From the NCBI GenBank assembly GCA_025980325.1, contig JAICXQ010000010.1, positions 1 through 55,732 of the forward strand: a stretch of DNA of 55,732 nucleotides. The letters are read 5' to 3'. Under the pieces are notes generated by a model that was given only the letters and a program-made list of their open reading frames with translations, was not told where the DNA came from and did not search any database. The translations under genes and the position numbers were made by a program. Source of the stretch: Frankiales bacterium (GTDB lineage Bacteria > Actinomycetota > Actinomycetes > JAFAQI01). This document shows, in pieces, positions 23,335 through 32,864 of the stretch; the stretch's first letter is position 1; each line of letters begins with the position of its first letter.

Positions 23335-25006
23335 CCCGTACGCCGTCCATGACCAGCGGGCCGAGGGCCGAAAAACCTAGCGATACGGCCAAATCCGCGA
23401 GGTCGCCCCAACCCGACATCGCGACCGACATGGCCGCGGCGGCGCGCGGATCGTCGCTCGACCGGGCCGGCTTCAACCGCGCGAGCGGCGGGACGGACAC
23501 GGCCGGCCGCAGCGGCGCGTCGGCGCCCAGCCCTGCGCGTTCGCGCGCTATCCGCACCGCCTCGCGCAGGCCGCCGAGCTCGTCGACGAGACCGTTCTCG
23601 CGCGCGTCGGCGCCGGTCCACACCCGGCCGCGCGCGACCTCGTGCACCGCGTCGCGGGTCATGCCGCGGGCCTGCCCGACCTTCGTGACGAAGTCCTCGT
23701 ACACCGCGTCGAGGAAGGCGTTGAGCCGTTCGATCTCGGTGTCGCCGAACGGCCGGTGGGTCGAGTACATCAGCGCGTGCTCGCCGCGCTGCACGCTGTC
23801 GTAACTGAGCCCGACCTTGTCGGTGAGACCGCTGATCACGGCCTTCCCGCCGAACACGCCGATCGAGCCGGTGAGCGTGCCGGGCTGCGCGACGATGACG
23901 TCCGCCGGGCAGGCGACGAAGTAGCCGCCGGATCCCGCGACCGCGCCCATCGAGACGACGACCGGCTTGCCGGCCTCGCGCGCGCAGACCACCTCGCGCC
24001 AGATCGTGTCCGAGGCGACGTACGAGCCGCCGGGGGAGTCGACCCGGAACAGGATGGCCTTCACGTTGTCGTCGCGGACGGCGGCGCGCAGGTGCGCGGC
24101 GACGGTGTCGCTGCCGGCCATCGGGCCTTGCGGGCTGCGGCGCGTGCGCCCCATGACGATCCCGCCGTGGCCCTCGACGAGGGCGACCGCGGGTGATTTC
24201 CGTTGCCGTACTTGACGAACGACCTTCGCCACCGGCTTCTCCGGCTTGCTCCACTTGTCCGCGAACAGCAACGAGACGCCGCCGCCGGCCGACGCGGTAC
24301 GGCGGGCCGCGGCGTACACCTCGTCGCGGTAGCCGAGGTGGTCGACGAGACCCACGGCCAGCGCGTCCGACGACGACAGCGGCGCCCGATCCGCGATCGC
24401 CTGCACGTCGTCGGTCGTCAGCCCGCGCGACTCGGCGACGCCGGCGACGATCTGCTCCCAGGCCGACGCGGCCAGCCGGTCGTACGCCTCGCGATGCGCA
24501 TCGGTCATCTCGGTCCGCAGGATGCGGTCGGCCGCGTTCTTGTACTCGTGCCGCTGGCCCAGCTCCGGCACGACGCCGAGCTTGTCGAGCAGCCCGCGCA
24601 GGAACCGGGTCTCGATCGCGACCCCGATCAGGTTGACCTCGCCGCTGGGTTGCAGCCACACCTCGCCGAAGCTGCTCGCGAGGTAGTACGCCACCGACGC
24701 CGGTGTGTTCTCGCCGTACGTCTCCGCCCACGCGAACGTCGGCTTGCCGGAGGCGGCGAACGCACGTACGGCGTCGCGGATCTCCTGTGCCTGCGCGAGC
24801 GACATCGCCGGGTTGCCGACCTTGGCGATGACACCCACGACCCGCGGGTCGGATCCGGCCTCGTAGAGCGTGCGCAGGATCGCGCGCAGCCGCGGCCGGT
24901 GCCGGCTGCGCAGCTTCGCCATCGGATCCTCCGGCTCGACCTCGATCAGCGGCTGGGTGAGGTCGAGTTCGAGCAGCAGCGGCGACTGCGAACGGTGCGG
25001 CAACAT
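23321..25006 (-). CDS. sppA: Signal peptide peptidase SppA (67-kDa type)
   Basis: 561 residues; two tandem protease-like domains. The N-terminal half carries the Lys helix (GQRHEYKNAADRILRTEMT, about residue 180) and the C-terminal half the nucleophile (VVSMGAVAGSGGYFVACPAD, about 355-375) after ILFRVDSPGGS. This Ser-Lys dyad split over two domains is that of E. coli-type SppA, which degrades signal peptides left in the membrane. No N-terminal transmembrane helix is obvious (MLPHRSQSPLLLELDLTQPL), so it may be peripheral. 18 bp downstream of the aminotransferase gene on the same strand. Confidence 0.88.
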   Translation of the reverse strand: MLPHRSQSPLLLELDLTQPLIEVEPEDPMAKLRSRHRPRLRAILRTLYEAGSDPRVVGVIAKVGNPAMSLAQAQEIRDAVRAFAASGKPTFAWAETYGENTPASVAYYLASSFGEVWLQPSGEVNLIGVAIETRFLRGLLDKLGVVPELGQRHEYKNAADRILRTEMTDAHREAYDRLAASAWEQIVAGVAESRGLTTDDVQAIADRAPLSSSDALAVGLVDHLGYRDEVYAAARRTASAGGGVSLLFADKWSKPEKPVAKVVRQVRQRKSPAVALVEGHGGIVMGRTRRSPQGPMAGSDTVAAHLRAAVRDDNVKAILFRVDSPGGSYVASDTIWREVVCAREAGKPVVVSMGAVAGSGGYFVACPADVIVAQPGTLTGSIGVFGGKAVISGLTDKVGLSYDSVQRGEHALMYSTHRPFGDTEIERLNAFLDAVYEDFVTKVGQARGMTRDAVHEVARGRVWTGADARENGLVDELGGLREAVRIARERAGLGADAPLRPAVSVPPLARLKPARSSDDPRAAAAMSVAMSGWGDLADLAVSLGFSALGPLVMDGVRAIRS

Positions 25007-25024
25007 AAGGCCACGATAGGCGCG

Positions 25025-26218
25025 CTACCTGCGGCGGCCGGCGTACGCGAGCAATCGGCCGACGGCTTCGTCGAGCACGTCGTCGCGCTTGCAGAACGCG
25101 AACCGCACGAACGGCCGGCCGACATCCGGATCGTCGCAGAAGACGGCGGTCGGGATGCCGACGACACCGGCGTCGTGCGGCAACATGCGGGCGAAACTCT
25201 CGCCGTCGGTCAGTCCGAGCGGCCGGACGTCGGCCTGGATGAAGTACGTCGCCTCCGGCTTGTGCACGTCGAGCCCGACCGCCGCGAGGCCGTCGGCGAG
25301 CCGGTCGCGGCGCAGCTGCAACGACGAGCGCAACGCCTCGACCCACTCCATCTCGCGCAGCAGCCCGTGCGCGACCGCGAGCTGCATCGGCCCGCTGTGG
25401 GTGAAGGTGAGGAACTGCTTGACCGTCATGACCGCGCGCACCATCGCGGCCGGCGCGCAGATCCAGCCGACCTTCCACCCGGTGACGCTGAACGTCTTGC
25501 CCGCGCTCGACACCGAGACCGTCCGCTCGCGCATCCCCGGCAACGTCGCGATCGGCACGTGCACGACGTCGTCGAAGGTCAAGTGCTCGTACACCTCGTC
25601 GGTGACGACGATGAGGTCGTGCTCGATCGCGATGTCAGCGATCGTCTGCAGCTCGTCGACCGTCAGCGCGGTGCCGGTGGGGTTGTGCGGCGAGTTCAGC
25701 AAGAGCACGCGCGTGCGCGGCGTCACCGCCGCGCGCAAATCGTCGGGATCAAAGGCAAACCGGCCACCCGCGGCCACCGGTCGCAGCGGCACCGGGCGGC
25801 GGACCGCGCCCGCGAGCGACAGCGCGGCGGCGTACGAGTCGTAGTAGGGCTCGAGCAGGACGACCTCGTCGCCGGTCTCGCACAGCGCGAGGATCGCGGC
25901 GCTGATCGCCTCGGTCGCGCCGACCGTGACGAGGATCTCGGAGTCCGGGTCGTAGGCGAGGCCGTAGCGCGCCTTGCGATGCGCGGCGATCGCCTGCCGC
26001 AACGGCGGCAGGCCGGGGCCGGGCGGGTACTGGTTGAGCCCGCCGCGGATCGCGTCGACGGCCTGTTCGAGCATCGCGTTCGGGCCGTCGGTGTCGGGGA
26101 AGCCCTGGCCGAGATTGACCGCGCCGGTCTGCTGGGCGAGCGCGGTCATCTCGGCGAAGATGGTCGTCCCGTACGCGCGCATCCGCTCGACGAGCGGCTC
26201 GGTCAGTGTGCGTCCCAC
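25025..26218 (-). CDS. Class I/II pyridoxal-phosphate aminotransferase
   Basis: 397 residues from GTG 26218, the first start consistent with the family N-terminus (VGRTLTEPLVERMRAYGTTIF). Fold type I: AVNLGQGFPDTDGP, VGATEAISAAI (PLP phosphate contact), LLLNSPHNPTGTALT, VVTDEVYEHLTF, and the PLP Lys in SVSSAGKTFSVTGWKVGW at about residue 237. The GQGFPD and FSVTGWKVGW blocks match kynurenine/methionine aminotransferases of the DapC/YbdL group; the real substrate is uncertain. Overlaps the TspO gene by 16 bp, so the two are co-expressed. Confidence 0.88.
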   Translation of the reverse strand: MGRTLTEPLVERMRAYGTTIFAEMTALAQQTGAVNLGQGFPDTDGPNAMLEQAVDAIRGGLNQYPPGPGLPPLRQAIAAHRKARYGLAYDPDSEILVTVGATEAISAAILALCETGDEVVLLEPYYDSYAAALSLAGAVRRPVPLRPVAAGGRFAFDPDDLRAAVTPRTRVLLLNSPHNPTGTALTVDELQTIADIAIEHDLIVVTDEVYEHLTFDDVVHVPIATLPGMRERTVSVSSAGKTFSVTGWKVGWICAPAAMVRAVMTVKQFLTFTHSGPMQLAVAHGLLREMEWVEALRSSLQLRRDRLADGLAAVGLDVHKPEATYFIQADVRPLGLTDGESFARMLPHDAGVVGIPTAVFCDDPDVGRPFVRFAFCKRDDVLDEAVGRLLAYAGRRR

Positions 26219-26634
26219 TGTGCCGCTCCTTGGGCGTCTCCTCGGGCGCTCCACCAGGTGGCCGCGTTGACGACCGTTGCGTACGTCGCCCACAGCAGGT
26301 ACGGCAGGAACAGCATCGCGGCCAACCGGTGCCGGCGCGCGAACTCGACGACGGTGACCGCGACCGCGACCCAGAGCACGCACGCGTTGACGAGTGCGAT
26401 CGCGGGTTTGCGCAGGCCGAAGTACCACATCGCCCACGCGACCGACAGGCCGAGTTGGGCGCCGTACACCGTGAACGCCGGGACGTCGTACTCGCCGTGC
26501 GCGGCGTCGGAGCGCCAGACCAGCCACGCCGAGACCGACTGGGTCGCATAGGCGAGCGACCACAGCGCATGGAAGCGCGGCCCCGGCTCGGCGAGCCGAC
26601 GCAGCAGTACGTCGGCGCGCGAGTTGGCGGACAT
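26203..26634 (-). CDS. TspO/MBR-family membrane protein
   Basis: 143 residues with five predicted transmembrane helices. The family blocks are visible: FTVYGAQLGLSVAWAMWYFGLRKPAIAL and AAMLFLPYLLWATYATVVNAATWW. TspO proteins bind tetrapyrroles and cholesterol-like ligands and act in stress and porphyrin handling. The N-terminal W-P-x-W-x-P motif of some members is not present. Upstream of and overlapping the aminotransferase gene, a pairing with no obvious functional link. Confidence 0.85.
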   Translation of the reverse strand: MSANSRADVLLRRLAEPGPRFHALWSLAYATQSVSAWLVWRSDAAHGEYDVPAFTVYGAQLGLSVAWAMWYFGLRKPAIALVNACVLWVAVAVTVVEFARRHRLAAMLFLPYLLWATYATVVNAATWWSARGDAQGAAQWDAH

Positions 26635-26724
26635 GCGCGCAGTCTGCCACCCGGCGCCGGTTTCTTCGGGCGGGCACGGCAGAATGCGGTTCTGGGAAAT
26701 GCCCTACGAGCTTCAGGAGTACGC

Positions 26725-27630
26725 GTGTCCGAGATCTCCTTCGACGGCCGGGTCGCGATCGTCACCGGCGCTGGTGGCGGCTTGGGCCGCACGTATGCCT
26801 TGGAGTTGGCGCGACGGGGCGCGCGGGTCGTCGTGAACGACCTCGGCGGCTCGGTCGACGGCCAGGGCGGCAGCGACGCCGCGGCGCAGAAGGTCGTCGA
26901 CGAGATCAAGACGGCCGGCGGCGAGGCGGTGCCGAACTACGACTCGGTGTCGACGCCCGAAGGTGGCGAGAACATCGTCAAGACCGCGGTCGACAACTTC
27001 GGCAAGGTCGACATCGTCATCAACAACGCCGGCATCCTGCGCGACAAGTCGTTCGCGAAGATGACGTGGGAAGACCTGCATCTCGTCCTCGACGTGCACC
27101 TCAAGGGCGCCTTCTACGTCTCGCAGCCGGCGTTCAAGGTGATGAAGGAGAACAACTACGGCCGGTTCGTGCACACGTCGTCCAACTCCGGGATCTTCGG
27201 CAACTTCGGCCAGGCCAACTACGGCGCGGCGAAGATGGGCCTCGTCGGGCTGTCCAACGTGCTCGCGATCGAGGGCGCGAAGGCCAACATCCTGTCCAAC
27301 TGCATCGCGCCGGTCGCGCGCACCCGGATGACCGAGGAGCTGCTCGGCGACTTCGCGAAGGTGCTCGACCCTGAAGGCGTCACGCCGATGGTCGTGTTCC
27401 TCGCGTCGGAGCAGTGCACCTTCACGCACGAGACGTTCTCGGCCGCGGGTGGTCGCTACGCGCGCATCTTCGTCGGCCTGTGCAAGGGCTGGTACTCCGG
27501 CAAGGACAAGCACCAGACGGCCGAGGACGTGCTCGACCACATCGACGAGATCGAGAGCCATGAGGGCTACATCGTCCCGAACAACTCCGGCGACGAGTTG
27601 GGCCAGCTCCTGGGTCTGCTCGGGGGCTGA
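26725..27630 (+). CDS. SDR oxidoreductase, HSD17B4-like
   Basis: 301 residues from GTG 26725; AGGAG lies 7 nt upstream. Cofactor motif TGAGGGLGRTYALELARRGARVVVNDLGG, NNAGILRDKSFAKM, HTSSNSGIFGNFGQANYGAAKMGLVG (Ser-Tyr-Lys) and SNCIAPVARTRM. These blocks, including the unusually Asp-rich segment after VVVNDLGGS, are those of the (3R)-hydroxyacyl-CoA dehydrogenase domain of multifunctional enzyme type 2, as used in actinobacterial fatty acid and steroid side-chain degradation. The extra C-terminal 50 residues (TAEDVLDHIDEIESHEGYIVPN) are common in this group. The next gene is on the other strand. Confidence 0.87.
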   Translation: MSEISFDGRVAIVTGAGGGLGRTYALELARRGARVVVNDLGGSVDGQGGSDAAAQKVVDEIKTAGGEAVPNYDSVSTPEGGENIVKTAVDNFGKVDIVINNAGILRDKSFAKMTWEDLHLVLDVHLKGAFYVSQPAFKVMKENNYGRFVHTSSNSGIFGNFGQANYGAAKMGLVGLSNVLAIEGAKANILSNCIAPVARTRMTEELLGDFAKVLDPEGVTPMVVFLASEQCTFTHETFSAAGGRYARIFVGLCKGWYSGKDKHQTAEDVLDHIDEIESHEGYIVPNNSGDELGQLLGLLGG

Positions 27631-27649
27631 GCGCCAGACCACGTGCATT

Positions 27650-29167
27650 TCAACGCGTGACGAAGGCGCGGACCGTGTCGATGGTGTCCGCGTCGGCGGC
27701 GGTCTTGTCGTCGCGGTAACGCAGCACCCGGGCGAACCGCAGGGCGACTCCGCCGGGATAGCGCGGCGAGGTCTGGACGCCGTCGAACGCGATCTCGACC
27801 ACCAGCTCGGGCCGGACGAACACCTGCCAGTCGTTGCGCTCGACCTCGCGGGCGAGCAGCTCCGAGGTCTGCCAGCGCAACAGCTCGTCGGTCAAGCCTT
27901 TGAACGTCTTGCCCAGCATCACGAACGCGCTTGGAGCCGCCGGATCGCGCGCGCCCAGGTGCAGGTTCGACAGCCAGCCGCGGCGGCGGCCGTGACCCCA
28001 CTCCGCGGCCAGCACCACGAGATCCAACGTGTGCACCGGCTTGACCTTGAGCCAGCCCGCACCGCGGCGGCCGGCCTCGTACGGCGCGGTCAGCGACTTC
28101 GCGACGACACCCTCGTGCCCGCGCCGTACCGTCTCGTCGAAGAACGCCTGCGCGTCCTCCAACGCCGACGTCACGATGCTCGGCACCTGATGCCGATCCG
28201 GTACGACGTCCGCCAGCACCGAACGTCGCGCCGACAGCGGCAGGTCGAGGACGTCGGTGCCCTCAGCGTGCAGGATGTCGAAGACGAACAGTGACAACGG
28301 CACCGGCGCTCCCGTCGTCCGGGTCGCGGCCCGGGCGCCGGTCTCCTGGAACGGCCGCGGCCGCCCGTCGGTACGCAACGCGATCGCCTCGCCGTCGAGC
28401 ACCAGCGACCGCGCCGGGAACGCGCCGACCAAAGCGACGAGCTCCGGCACCCGCGCGGTCACGTCGTCCAGCGACCGGGTGAAGACCGCGATGTCGTCGC
28501 CGTCCTTGTGCAGCTGCGCCCGGATGCCGTCGAGCTTCCAGTCGAGCGCCGCCGTACCCAGCCGGGTCATCGCGTCGTCGACCGACGTCGCGGTACCGGC
28601 GAGCATCGGCTGCACCGGCCGGCCTACCTGCAGCCGGAACTCCGCCAGCGCCGCGGCGCCGCCGCGCATCGCCGCCTCGGCCACCGGCGCGACCGCGCCG
28701 CAGAGCATCGCGGCCCGCCGCACGTCGGCGATCGGCACCTCGGTGGCCCGGGCGACCGCGTCGATCATCACGCCTTCGAGCGCACCCTGGCGCAGCTCGC
28801 CCGAGACGAGGCCGGCGAGGAAACGCTGCTCGGCCGCGGTGGCGCGCGACCAGACGTTGTGGACGATCCGGCGGCGCTCGGCCGCGGCTCCCGCGCCCGC
28901 GACCGTGGCCAGCAAGGCGAAGGCGGCGTCGACCTCGCGGACGGTCAGCGTCGACACCTCCGCCGGCGGCGGCGCGTCCCGCAAGGTCGCGTAGCCGACG
29001 CCGGTCCGCCGCTGGCGCAGCTCGCCGGACAGCCACGGCACGACGACCGCCGCCTCGTCGGGACCGGCGTGGCGGAGCAGCGCCGCGACCCGCTCGGTCT
29101 TGGCCGTCCGGCTGCTCGTCGCGCCGACATCGGTCGAGGCGCGGACGACCTCGTCGAGCATGAGCAC
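27650..29167 (-). CDS. ATP-dependent DNA ligase (LigB/LigI type)
   Basis: 505 residues from GTG 29167 (an ATG at 29161 is two codons in). An N-terminal helical DNA-binding domain (LDEVVRASTDVGATSSRTAKTERVAALL) precedes the nucleotidyltransferase domain with the AMP-accepting Lys in DWKLDGIRAQLHK at about residue 211, LVLDGEAIAL, VFDILHAEG, HEGVVAKSL and WLKVKPVHTLDLVV (motifs III-V). The OB-fold domain ends with VEIAFDGVQTSPRYPGGVALRFAR. Acts in nick sealing during repair alongside the NAD-dependent LigA. 82 bp separate it from the divergent carboxypeptidase gene. Confidence 0.93.
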   Translation of the reverse strand: MLMLDEVVRASTDVGATSSRTAKTERVAALLRHAGPDEAAVVVPWLSGELRQRRTGVGYATLRDAPPPAEVSTLTVREVDAAFALLATVAGAGAAAERRRIVHNVWSRATAAEQRFLAGLVSGELRQGALEGVMIDAVARATEVPIADVRRAAMLCGAVAPVAEAAMRGGAAALAEFRLQVGRPVQPMLAGTATSVDDAMTRLGTAALDWKLDGIRAQLHKDGDDIAVFTRSLDDVTARVPELVALVGAFPARSLVLDGEAIALRTDGRPRPFQETGARAATRTTGAPVPLSLFVFDILHAEGTDVLDLPLSARRSVLADVVPDRHQVPSIVTSALEDAQAFFDETVRRGHEGVVAKSLTAPYEAGRRGAGWLKVKPVHTLDLVVLAAEWGHGRRRGWLSNLHLGARDPAAPSAFVMLGKTFKGLTDELLRWQTSELLAREVERNDWQVFVRPELVVEIAFDGVQTSPRYPGGVALRFARVLRYRDDKTAADADTIDTVRAFVTR

Positions 29168-29249
29168 CCGATCATTCTCGGCCAGACTCGCAGGTGACAA
29201 TCGGGCGAATCGGCTGAACCCGCTGCCCCGACTCGCCGAGAATCCGTCC

Positions 29250-30539
29250 ATGCCCAGCCGCCGCCTCGTCCTGCTCGGCGCCGTTCTCGCCGCTGCGGCG
29301 GGCGTCCCGTCCGCGCTCGCCGTCTCCGGCGCCGGCGGTGTGCCGGCTCAACCGGCCGACATCGGCCGGACGTCGAACGCAACCGCGGAAGCGACGACCA
29401 CGACCGCAGCCCTGGTGCAACCGCGTACGACGTCGGCGCTGAGCGCTTCGCTCACCAACGGCGTCCGGACCCGGATGGCCGCCTCGACGGCACACGCATG
29501 GTCGGTCGTCATCGGCATCGCCGGCAAGGGCACCGTCGTCGACGTCGCCGGCGCGGCCGGGCTGCGGCCGGCCTCGACCGAGAAGCTGTTCACGACGTTG
29601 CCCGTGCTGCTGCACCAGCCCGGCCGCCGGCTCGGTACCGCGATCGGATCGACGAAGGGTCCGAGCCTCGGGGTGCTGCACGCGGATCTCATCGTGCACA
29701 CGAACGGCGACCCGACATTGTCCGGCAACGACATCGCGCGGCTGGCCCAGCGGGTGCACGACGCGGGAGTGCGCAAGGTCACCGGCCGGCTGGTGCTCGA
29801 CATCGGCAGCCTGCCGCTGGTACGGGTGCGGCCCGGCTGGAAGGCGTCGTACATCCCGGCCGACATCGGGCCGCTGTCGCCGTTCCCGATCGGGCAGGAC
29901 CGCATCGGCACCTCGGCGAGCTATCTGTCGTCACCGACCGCCGGCAACCTCGCGTACCTGCGCGCGCAGTTGAAGAAGGCCGGCGTCGGCATCGTCGGCG
30001 CGAGTGCCGTCGCGCGGCACGTGAGCGCGCCGCGGCAGTTCGCCAGCCACAGCTCCGCGACGATGGCCGCGATCGTGCGCACGACGCTGCTGTACTCGGT
30101 GAACTTCTACGCCGAGCAACTGCTCTCCATCGAAGGCCGCACCGTCATCGACGCGACCAACGGCGCGGCCGGAGTGACGAACAATCGCGCGTACGACGGA
30201 TCCGGGTTGTCGCTCTACGACTTGACAACGACGCGGGCCGAGGTCTCGTTGCTGCGTTACGCCGCGACGTCGAGCGCGGCGACGCTGTTGCGGTCGAGCC
30301 TGCCGGTCGCGTGCCGCACCGGCACGTTGCAACACGAGCTGTGCGCGCCGTCGACCGCGGGCCGGGTGTGGGCGAAGACCGGCACGCTCGACAACGTCAA
30401 GTGCCTCGCCGGCTACACGACCGACGGTCGCGGCCGCGCGGTGACCTTCGCGATCCTGACGAACGGCGACGGGAGTACGTCGACCGCGATGGCGGCGATG
30501 CAGAAGGTGCTCGTGCTGGTCCGCAGCTACACCGGCTGA
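29250..30539 (+). CDS. dacB: D-alanyl-D-alanine carboxypeptidase/endopeptidase (PBP4, S13)
   Basis: 429 residues from ATG 29250. Signal peptide about 1-23 (RRLVLLGAVLAAAAGVPSALA). The three penicillin-binding motifs are present: S-x-x-K in GLRPASTEKLFTTL (about residue 110), S-x-N as YSVNFYAEQ (about 285) and K-T-G in VWAKTGTLDNVKCLAG (about 377). The HTNGDPTLSG and IPADIGPLSPF blocks fit family S13. It trims peptidoglycan stem peptides outside the membrane. A Thr/Ala-rich linker follows the signal peptide. Divergent from the ligase gene. Confidence 0.88.
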   Translation: MPSRRLVLLGAVLAAAAGVPSALAVSGAGGVPAQPADIGRTSNATAEATTTTAALVQPRTTSALSASLTNGVRTRMAASTAHAWSVVIGIAGKGTVVDVAGAAGLRPASTEKLFTTLPVLLHQPGRRLGTAIGSTKGPSLGVLHADLIVHTNGDPTLSGNDIARLAQRVHDAGVRKVTGRLVLDIGSLPLVRVRPGWKASYIPADIGPLSPFPIGQDRIGTSASYLSSPTAGNLAYLRAQLKKAGVGIVGASAVARHVSAPRQFASHSSATMAAIVRTTLLYSVNFYAEQLLSIEGRTVIDATNGAAGVTNNRAYDGSGLSLYDLTTTRAEVSLLRYAATSSAATLLRSSLPVACRTGTLQHELCAPSTAGRVWAKTGTLDNVKCLAGYTTDGRGRAVTFAILTNGDGSTSTAMAAMQKVLVLVRSYTG

Positions 30540-30573
30540 GAGCCGGCGGCGCGCGAGCCGTCACACTGTCGCG

Positions 30574-31677
30574 GTGCAGGTCGTCCGGATCGCCGGCGCC
30601 GTTGTCGGGCTGATGCTCGCGCTGCTGACGACGGCGAGCGTCGTCCGCAACCTCGTCGTCCCGCGGTCGCGGCCGGGCGGGCTGGCCCGCGTCGTCGACC
30701 GGATCGTCGACCGGTTGTTCGTGCTGCTCACCCGGCGTTGCTCGTCGTACGAGACCCGGGACGAGATCCTCGCAGCGCAGGCCGCGGCCTACCTGATCGC
30801 CGTCCTGGTCGCGTGGCTGTCGTCGTACCTGGTCGCGTTCGCGTTGCAGTTGTGGCCGTGGACACGTCACTTCGGCGATTCGTTTCGCGAGGCCGGCAGT
30901 TCGCTGCTGACGCTCGGGTTCGACTCGACGGTGCGGGGCGCGCCGACCGCGCTAGACGTACTCGCCGCGCTCGCCGGGCTCGTCGTCGTCGCGGTGCAGA
31001 TCGCGTACCTGCCGACGCTGTACGCCGCGTTCAACCGGCGCGAGACCGAGGTCACGTTGCTCGGCGCGCGCGCCGGCACGCCACCGTGGGGACCGGAGCT
31101 GCTCGCCCGGACGAGGTACGGGATGCGCACGAGAACCGACGACCTGCCGGACTTCTACGCCGGGTGGGAACGGTGGGCGGCCGATGTCGCGGAGAGCCAT
31201 GCCAACTATCCGGTGCTGGTGCGCTTCCGGTCGCCGCAACCGCTGTCGTCGTGGCTGGTCGGGTTGCTCGCCGTCCTCGACTCGGCCGCGATGCACCTCG
31301 CGTTGTGCCCGAGCCTGGAACGGTACGAGACGCGCGCGTGCCTGCGGATGGGTTTCACCGCGCTGCGTCAGATCGGCATCGCGCTCGCGCTGCCGGTCGA
31401 CTTCGATCCGGATCCGGATCAGCCGATCAAGTTGACGTACGACGAGTTCTGTTCGGGAGTCGCGCGGTTGGAGGAGGTCGGCTTCCCGATCGAGCGGACC
31501 GCGGAGCAGGCGTGGCCGCACTTTCGCGGCTGGCGGATCAACTACGAGTCGCTCGCGTACGAGATCGCGTCGGCGACCGATGCGGTGCCGGCGTTGTGGT
31601 CGGGCCCGCGACGGTGGACCGCCGAGCCGATGCCACCCCAGCGGCCGCCGACCCGCGTCGCGAGCGACGCGCGCTGA
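30574..31677 (+). CDS. Multi-pass membrane protein, unknown function
   Basis: 367 residues from GTG 30574. Helices near residues 5-25 (GAVVGLMLALLTTASVV), 67-90 (AAYLIAVLVAWLSSYLVAFAL) and 130-150 (VLAALAGLVVVAVQIAYLPTLY), with GSSLLTLGFDSTVRG, a pore-loop-like segment, between the second and third. The C-terminal half is soluble (WAADVAESHANYPVLVRFRSP, then PDPDQPIKLTYDEF) and holds one hydrophobic stretch (WLVGLLAVLDSAAMHLAL). The two-helix plus loop layout resembles an ion-channel module, but the K+ selectivity filter is absent. I recognise no named family. Confidence 0.7.
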   Translation: MQVVRIAGAVVGLMLALLTTASVVRNLVVPRSRPGGLARVVDRIVDRLFVLLTRRCSSYETRDEILAAQAAAYLIAVLVAWLSSYLVAFALQLWPWTRHFGDSFREAGSSLLTLGFDSTVRGAPTALDVLAALAGLVVVAVQIAYLPTLYAAFNRRETEVTLLGARAGTPPWGPELLARTRYGMRTRTDDLPDFYAGWERWAADVAESHANYPVLVRFRSPQPLSSWLVGLLAVLDSAAMHLALCPSLERYETRACLRMGFTALRQIGIALALPVDFDPDPDQPIKLTYDEFCSGVARLEEVGFPIERTAEQAWPHFRGWRINYESLAYEIASATDAVPALWSGPRRWTAEPMPPQRPPTRVASDAR

Positions 31678-31686
31678 CCGCGTGGC

Positions 31687-32802
31687 TCAGCAGGGCTCGC
31701 CGGTCGCCGCGTACTGACCCTGCGTATCGCCGTCGAGGAACGCGTTGGCACAGGTCGGCGGTTGCTTGCCGACGTAAAGATCGTCGAGCAGCTGGAACCC
31801 GCCGACGACGACGAGTTGGGTGTTGCTCACCTCGGACGCGTGGCCGGCGAACGGCGACTGCTGGCCGATCTCGCCGAGTACGTTGCCCGACAGCGTCGTG
31901 CCCGCCTCGCCCGACCCGCGGGTCAGCACGGTGAGGTCGTACGTCGGGATCCGGTTGGCGCGCAGTTCGCCGACGATTTCGCGGCTCTGGTTGTAGGGCA
32001 CGAGGCCGTCGTCGACGCCTTGGACGACGGCGACGCCCTTCAGCCCGGCCGCGGCGATGTCGGCCATCCGCGCGACGACGGTGCGGGACTGGTACGCCGA
32101 CGTCGCGGTCGCCGGAGTGCCGCCGGTCTCCTGCTCGATGTCGGCGGCGGCGTCGACGGCGAACGTGTTGCCGGACTTGGCGACCGCGGTCGCCTCGGCC
32201 CAGGTCTCGGTCACGTTGACGGCGGGCTCGAGCGCGAACCAGTAGTCGAACAGCGGCTTGCCGTTCGCGCGCTTCGGCTTGGCCGCGACGACGAGCCCGC
32301 TGGTGTTGCCGCCCATGCTGATGCCGTAAATGGTGTTGACCCCGCCGCTGCGCGTGCAGTAGTAGTCCAACAGTTGCGCGGCCGCGATCGAGTCCTGTGC
32401 TCCCTCGCTGACCCGCCAGCCGCGCGATGTCGGCAGCTTCTGGCCCTTGGCCGGGGGAGTGTCGTGCTGGAACCGGTAGTCCATGGCGATCGCGATGACG
32501 CCGTCGCGTTGCGCGACCTGCTCGAGGTGCTGGATCCACGAGTACGCGGTGTTCCCGTAGCCGTGATCGAAGACGACGATGCCCTTCGGCTTCTCCCCGG
32601 GCACGGCGTAGAACCCGAACGTCTTCGTGCCGGCGACGGTGATGTCGAGCCGGTGCGCGACGTTCGGGTTGCCCCGGCAGTAGATCGTCTTGGAATGCTC
32701 GCCCGACGGCAGGTGCTGGCTCGTCGAGGCGACCGCAGCCGAGCTGAGTGCTGCGGATCCGGCGACGGCGAGCGCGATGGACAGCGCGACGGCACGGTTC
32801 AC
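31687..32802 (-). CDS. Secreted alpha/beta-hydrolase
   Basis: 371 residues from GTG 32802; longer starts would run into the divergent gene at 32865. Signal peptide about 1-25 (NRAVALSIALAVAGSAALSSA). Alpha/beta-hydrolase fold: GIVVFDHGYGNTAYSWIQHL (oxyanion H-G), AIAMDYRFQHD, NTIYGISMGGNTSGLVVAA with the nucleophile Ser at about residue 170, and VVQGVDDGLVPYNQSREIV with a candidate catalytic Asp. The substrate is unknown; the layout resembles secreted esterases/lipases of actinobacteria. A single late Cys pair (TCANAFL, GEPC) may form a disulfide. Confidence 0.77.
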   Translation of the reverse strand: MNRAVALSIALAVAGSAALSSAAVASTSQHLPSGEHSKTIYCRGNPNVAHRLDITVAGTKTFGFYAVPGEKPKGIVVFDHGYGNTAYSWIQHLEQVAQRDGVIAIAMDYRFQHDTPPAKGQKLPTSRGWRVSEGAQDSIAAAQLLDYYCTRSGGVNTIYGISMGGNTSGLVVAAKPKRANGKPLFDYWFALEPAVNVTETWAEATAVAKSGNTFAVDAAADIEQETGGTPATATSAYQSRTVVARMADIAAAGLKGVAVVQGVDDGLVPYNQSREIVGELRANRIPTYDLTVLTRGSGEAGTTLSGNVLGEIGQQSPFAGHASEVSNTQLVVVGGFQLLDDLYVGKQPPTCANAFLDGDTQGQYAATGEPC

Positions 32803-32864
32803 GTTTCTTACCAACGAGCGACCGGGCTGGGCGTCACGGTCCGCTTCGGTCGTAGTCTTTCGCC

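Noticed and set aside
24203-26551. 782-codon plus-strand open frame across sppA, the aminotransferase and tspO
   Set aside because: Arg/Asp/Gln-rich, no motifs; the opposite strand encodes three clear families with conserved motifs.
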